The notes below the pieces were generated by a model. It worked only from the letters and a program-made list of their open reading frames with translations, was not told the DNA's origin and did not search any database. From Oscillospiraceae bacterium UBA1230 (GTDB taxonomy: Bacteria > Bacillota > Clostridia > Oscillospirales > Oscillospiraceae): 8,107 nt of DNA. The DNA lies in NCBI GenBank assembly GCA_002309395.1, contig DBWU01000019.1, positions 1 to 8,107 on the forward strand, read 5' to 3'. A program made the position numbers and the translations under genes. The first letter of the stretch is position 1. Each line of letters starts with the position of its first letter. Shown piece after piece: positions 6,796 through 8,107 of the stretch.

Positions 6796-7683
6796 TCAGT
6801 CCTCCTCGCCCTTGCGGAAGGAATAGCCCTCGCCGGCGGTGTGGATATCCCGTACCTGCCGGTGACCGAAGTCGTCCTGCGCCTTGACGAGGAACGCCTT
6901 TTCCAGCCGGTGGATATTCTCCATGGAGATGGCGTTGTCGGTGTTGCCGCCGGCGGAACGGACTTTGATGAAGATCTCCGCCGCCTTTTCTACCGTGTGG
7001 GTCAGTCCGAAGGCGGTGTCCAGATCCTTCCCGGCGCAGAAGATACCGTGCTGGCACCAGATCACCACGTCGTATTTGGACATCAGCTCACTGGTCGCCT
7101 CGGCGATCTCCCGGCTGCCCGGCACCATCCACGGCAACACGCCGATCCCGTCGGGGAACACCACCACACACTCGGAGATCATGCCCCAGAGCGTTTTGGA
7201 GAACACCTCATCGTCCGGCGGCAACAGGAAGCTCAAGGCGATGGTGTTGGCAGGGTGGCTGTGGTAGATGACCCGGATATCCGTCTGCCCGATGCGCTGT
7301 TTCACCTCGTGGTTCATCAGGTGGGAGGGCAGTTCGCTGGTGGGCCGACCGCCGTGTACCAGACCCCAGCGGATGCGGTAGTTCTCGCCCTTACCGTCGA
7401 TCTCGATGATGGCGAGGCAGTCCTCCGGCGCGTGCTGTACGTGGCGGAAATACTTACCGGAGCCGGTGACGACGTACCACTGCCCGGCAAGGAGGGGCAC
7501 CGATACGCCGATCGGCGTCCACGCGCCCGGCGCGGTCTGGTTCAGGCACAGCACCTGCCGGACCTCCTCGTCGGTCATCCGGTAGCTGAGGTTGCCGCCG
7601 TTGCGCTCGTGCCAGTTTTGCTGCCAGCCGTCCTGACAGCTGTACATAAACGCCTGGATAAAGCTCAGATCGTAGATTTTCAC
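6796..7683 (-). CDS. rhaD: Rhamnulose-1-phosphate aldolase, class II
   Basis: RhaD cleaves L-rhamnulose-1-phosphate into DHAP and L-lactaldehyde using a zinc ion. Counting from the GTG at 7683 the protein has 295 residues (about 274 in E. coli), the excess mostly a charged C-terminal tail. Key sites are W-H-E-R-N-G-G-N (24-31, phosphate/substrate loop), E117, H141-S-H143 and H212 in WCQHGIFCAG. The zinc-site positions 117, 141, 143 and 212, and the acidic E171, coincide with the E. coli numbering as I recall it. GTG 7683 is preferred to the in-frame ATG at 7725 because the family begins near KIYDLSFIQ, GGAGG (7691-7695) lies 7 bases before the GTG, and the longer version adds only a Gly/Arg-rich stretch read out of frame within the preceding gene. 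The GTG overlaps the upstream stop codon. rhaB follows after 30 bases. Confidence 0.95.
   Translation of the reverse strand: MKIYDLSFIQAFMYSCQDGWQQNWHERNGGNLSYRMTDEEVRQVLCLNQTAPGAWTPIGVSVPLLAGQWYVVTGSGKYFRHVQHAPEDCLAIIEIDGKGENYRIRWGLVHGGRPTSELPSHLMNHEVKQRIGQTDIRVIYHSHPANTIALSFLLPPDDEVFSKTLWGMISECVVVFPDGIGVLPWMVPGSREIAEATSELMSKYDVVIWCQHGIFCAGKDLDTAFGLTHTVEKAAEIFIKVRSAGGNTDNAISMENIHRLEKAFLVKAQDDFGHRQVRDIHTAGEGYSFRKGEED
7680..7683 (-). promoter_or_regulatory. GTGA start/stop overlap coupling the dehydrogenase and rhaD
   Basis: On the - strand the bases GTGA hold the GTG start of rhaD (7683-7681) and the TGA stop of the dehydrogenase (7682-7680). Such 4-base overlaps are a standard arrangement for translational coupling. 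With GGAGG 7 bases upstream, both re-initiation and fresh initiation are possible. Confidence 0.85.
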
Positions 7684-8105
7684 GCCTTGGCCTCCAGCAG
7701 GACCTTTTCCGCCTCGGCGCACCACAGACCGTTGTTCTTCGAGCAGATCTCATGGAGCTTTTTAAAGAGAGGATCGGTCTTACCCAGCTCGCCGAAATCG
7801 GCGATGGCGGTCAAAGGCATATCGATATGGGTGTAGATCAGCTTCTTGCCGCCGGGGATATGGGGCAGATTCAGCGTGGTTTCCGGCACGCAGTTCAGTC
7901 CGCCGATATGGGTCACCAGAATGGCGGGATCCAGCAGGCCGCGGGACATCATATCCAGCGACTCCTTCATATCCTCGGTGTTGCCGCCGGAGGTGCCCAC
8001 GATATGGGTGCCGGCGTAGTGGACGTTATAGAAGTTGAACTTGGCGGAGAAGTTGGGGTCGGAGGGACCGGAGAAGAAGTTGAGGCAACCGTCCTTGGCA
8101 AGGAG
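7680..8105 (-). CDS. Zinc-type medium-chain alcohol/polyol dehydrogenase, C-terminal part
   Basis: The open frame continues past the right edge, and its last 141 residues are visible. Motifs read NFFSGPSDPNF, FNFYNVHYAGTHIVGTSGG, TEDMKESLDMMSRG, LVTHIGGLNCVPETTLNLP, GGKKLIYTHIDMPLTAI and LWCAEAEKVLLEA. This pattern fits the end of the nucleotide-binding domain and the return strand of the catalytic domain in medium-chain dehydrogenases. From memory it resembles the L-sorbose-1-phosphate reductase (SorE) type most. The first Met visible (8000) is internal. Its codons are more strongly biased than those of rhaD and rhaB, suggesting an abundant protein. The zinc ligands would be in the missing N-terminal part. 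The 4-base overlap with rhaD suggests it acts on a product of the pathway, for example L-lactaldehyde to 1,2-propanediol. That role is inference: oxidation or reduction of another sugar phosphate or polyol is equally compatible. Confidence 0.78.
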   Translation of the reverse strand, partial: LLAKDGCLNFFSGPSDPNFSAKFNFYNVHYAGTHIVGTSGGNTEDMKESLDMMSRGLLDPAILVTHIGGLNCVPETTLNLPHIPGGKKLIYTHIDMPLTAIADFGELGKTDPLFKKLHEICSKNNGLWCAEAEKVLLEAKA

Positions 8106-8107
8106 GG

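Noticed and set aside
6634..7836. A 400-codon open frame on the + strand opposite rhaD
   Set aside because: It is antisense to a confidently identified aldolase, crosses into both neighbouring genes, and shows only shadow-like composition.
1..8107. Search for CRISPR arrays, tRNA/rRNA genes, insertion-sequence ends, phage or defence genes
   Set aside because: No regularly spaced repeats, cloverleaf-like segments, transposase motifs or nuclease/toxin-like proteins were seen; almost all bases are accounted for by metabolic genes.

Overview
The window looks like chromosomal DNA from an anaerobic, gut-type Firmicute with fairly high GC, perhaps Oscillospiraceae/Ruminococcaceae. The grounds are a GC content that I judge by eye to be near 60%, strong AGGAGG-type ribosome binding sites before nearly every gene, short intergenic gaps and Firmicute-like versions of the rhamnose enzymes. 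The taxonomic guess is an inference.

The content is an L-rhamnose utilisation locus made of two convergent gene groups. On the + strand, from the left, are the 3' end of an unrecognised soluble protein (2-457), a small hairpin (481-507), an FGGY-family sugar kinase of unassigned substrate (530-1936) and an alpha-L-rhamnosidase of family GH78 (1970-4159). A perfect 15-bp inverted repeat (4174-4204), almost certainly a bidirectional terminator, separates these from the - strand group.

In transcription order, right to left, the - strand group is the 3' part of a zinc-type medium-chain dehydrogenase (beyond 8105 down to 7680), rhaD (7683-6796), rhaB (6765-5497) and rhaA (5484-4228). The genes are tightly packed: a 4-base GTGA overlap, a 30-base gap and a 12-base gap. 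They read as one transcript whose promoter lies beyond the right edge.

Together the genes describe an intracellular route. The GH78 enzyme, which has no signal peptide, would release L-rhamnose from imported rhamnosides. RhaA isomerises rhamnose to rhamnulose, RhaB phosphorylates it, and RhaD cleaves rhamnulose-1-phosphate to DHAP and L-lactaldehyde. The dehydrogenase coupled to rhaD is a candidate for reducing lactaldehyde to 1,2-propanediol, but this is inference. No transporter, regulator or rhamnose mutarotase is visible here.

I found no phage, defence, CRISPR, transposon or RNA-gene signal, and no clearly undescribed system. The points most worth a second look are the RhaB that ends some 45-60 residues early, the dehydrogenase coupled to rhaD, the second FGGY kinase with atypical sugar-site residues, and the unrecognised protein at the left edge.
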